Positions 62,961-64,000 of a stretch of 64,000 nucleotides of DNA are shown here, piece after piece. This stretch comes from Pholis gunnellus (taxonomy: Eukaryota > Chordata > Actinopteri > Perciformes > Pholidae), in the NCBI GenBank assembly GCA_910591455.2, contig OU342809.1, forward strand, positions 18,641,427 through 18,705,426, read 5' to 3'. A program made the position numbers and the translations under genes. Under the pieces are notes generated by a model. That model saw nothing but the letters and a program-made list of their open reading frames with translations. It searched no databases and had not been told where the DNA came from. Within the stretch, counting starts at the first letter, position 1; each line of letters begins with the position of its first letter.

Positions 62961-64000
62961 ACATCCGCTCTCAACTTTCCCCTACATAGTCATCTTCTTC
63001 ATCCTACATCCAGCTAAGATTCATGGTGTACTTTTGACCCGTTACACAGGGAACCTTTGGATATTTTGACATGTGAGAAGTACCAGTTATCTGTTAATTG
63101 CACTTTATTCCGCATGGGCGATACAGCTCCAGGCCTCAACGTGAACTGACATGATTTTATGAGCGTGAAGTACATATAACCTGTGACCATACCTAGCTTT
63201 ATAAATGTGAGATTGTTAAGATACATGACTTAATTCCAAACAATGAATAGGATTGTACATGCATACATCATCTTATTGTGACGTTCCTGACCTTTGCATG
63301 GGGACATTTTCTGTAACTGGACCTCGTTGAATTTTAATTGAATACCCCTGCTCTAGTCCTTTAAACGGATAATAGATAGATGTTTTAAAGGAGGACACTG
63401 AGTGAAATTATTGCTGGTGCTGCAGTTCGGAGCACAGTGCTGGTTTCGTTCCTCCTGCCCTCCTCAGTGTGCTCTCACACAGTAGATCAGTCCATCTACT
63501 GGCGTTCAATCACACACCCCTCACCAGCCGGAGCCAGGCTGCTCGAGAGGATCTTACCCCGAGGAGAGTTTTTCTTCCGGAAGGTTTTGGAAAACCAGTC
63601 CAAATGTTTTTCAAGTGAGCAACACTCAGATGTTTTAGTTGCTGGTATTGGTCTGCTGCCCCCTCTCTCCCTCCCCCACATCCCTCCTCCCATGTTTGGC
63701 ATCTCTTCCTTCTTTTTATTCCCAACTCCGCTTTTCAGAAAACAGTAGGTGTGAAAATGTCTGTGGGATTTTACATTTTCATTTCATTTTCTCTTATGGA
63801 AGTCTTTAGCACAAGGAGGACTAAAGCGCAGTATGAGGCGTGGGCTGCGGTATCACAGAGACAGTAGGAAGAAGGTGTGATAACAACCCTGCGGGCTCAG
63901 AATCGGATCACGCGTCACGCTTTACAGCCTTGGTCTGTGAGTTTGGTTTGGCCTCAGTTTCTCCAGCCCACTCATCCCAGCTTGCAGCAGCTGAAGGTTT
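62961..64000. other. Right-hand end of the window, no gene recognised
   Basis: Short open frames at 63437-63748 (plus) and 63496-63725 (minus) overlap each other and lack family features. The last 200 bp are GC-richer and could lead into an element outside the window. Confidence 0.4.

Noticed and set aside
63437..63748. Overlapping plus and minus open frames near the right edge
   Set aside because: They overlap one another, lack domains and have no splice support.

Overview
The window is vertebrate nuclear DNA from a ray-finned fish, most likely a percomorph teleost. Genes are split by GT-AG introns, introns and spacers are AT-rich, (CA)n/(GT)n tracts are frequent, and several dispersed repeats look like ones common in percomorph genomes. 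There are no operons, CRISPR arrays or rRNA genes. I assembled exon structures by hand from reading frame and splice sites. Family names come from recalled protein families, not from a search.

Layout, left to right. (1) 1-10005, minus strand: the first coding exon of a BTBD11/ABTB2-family ankyrin-BTB gene. The rest runs off the left edge, and its inferred first intron holds a 479-bp MITE, a Penelope-like retroelement remnant and older repeats. (2) 13.7-23.7 kb, plus strand: a complete 11-exon cryptochrome (cry1-type, 568 aa), with D-box and E-box motifs upstream. (3) 23.9-28.4 kb, plus strand: a degenerate minisatellite, then a complete 6-exon dihydrofolate reductase-like gene (196 aa) with unusual substitutions around the active site. 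(4) 28.4-35.1 kb: no gene seen; a tRNA-derived SINE-like repeat and a degenerate satellite. (5) 35.2-37.8 kb, minus strand: mterf2, a mitochondrial mTERF-family protein, with one coding exon and an inferred 5' non-coding exon. (6) 40.5-42.1 kb, plus strand: an intronless 532-aa ORF for a type I membrane protein with four Ig-like domains, which I do not recognise. (7) 42-50 kb: no gene seen. (8) 50.6-58.4 kb, plus strand: chst1 (keratan sulfate galactose 6-sulfotransferase), two coding exons plus a likely 5' non-coding exon. (9) 58.4-64 kb: no gene seen; possible conserved non-coding DNA and a possible LTR fragment.

The genes do not form a pathway. What links them is ancestry. BTBD11, CRY1 and MTERF2 are neighbours on human 12q23, while CHST1 lies beside CRY2 on 11p, so the window mixes gene content of the two cryptochrome regions. 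The most novel items are the single-exon Ig receptor with an acidic loop in its last Ig domain, the divergent DHFR, and the light/clock-type motifs upstream of the cryptochrome.
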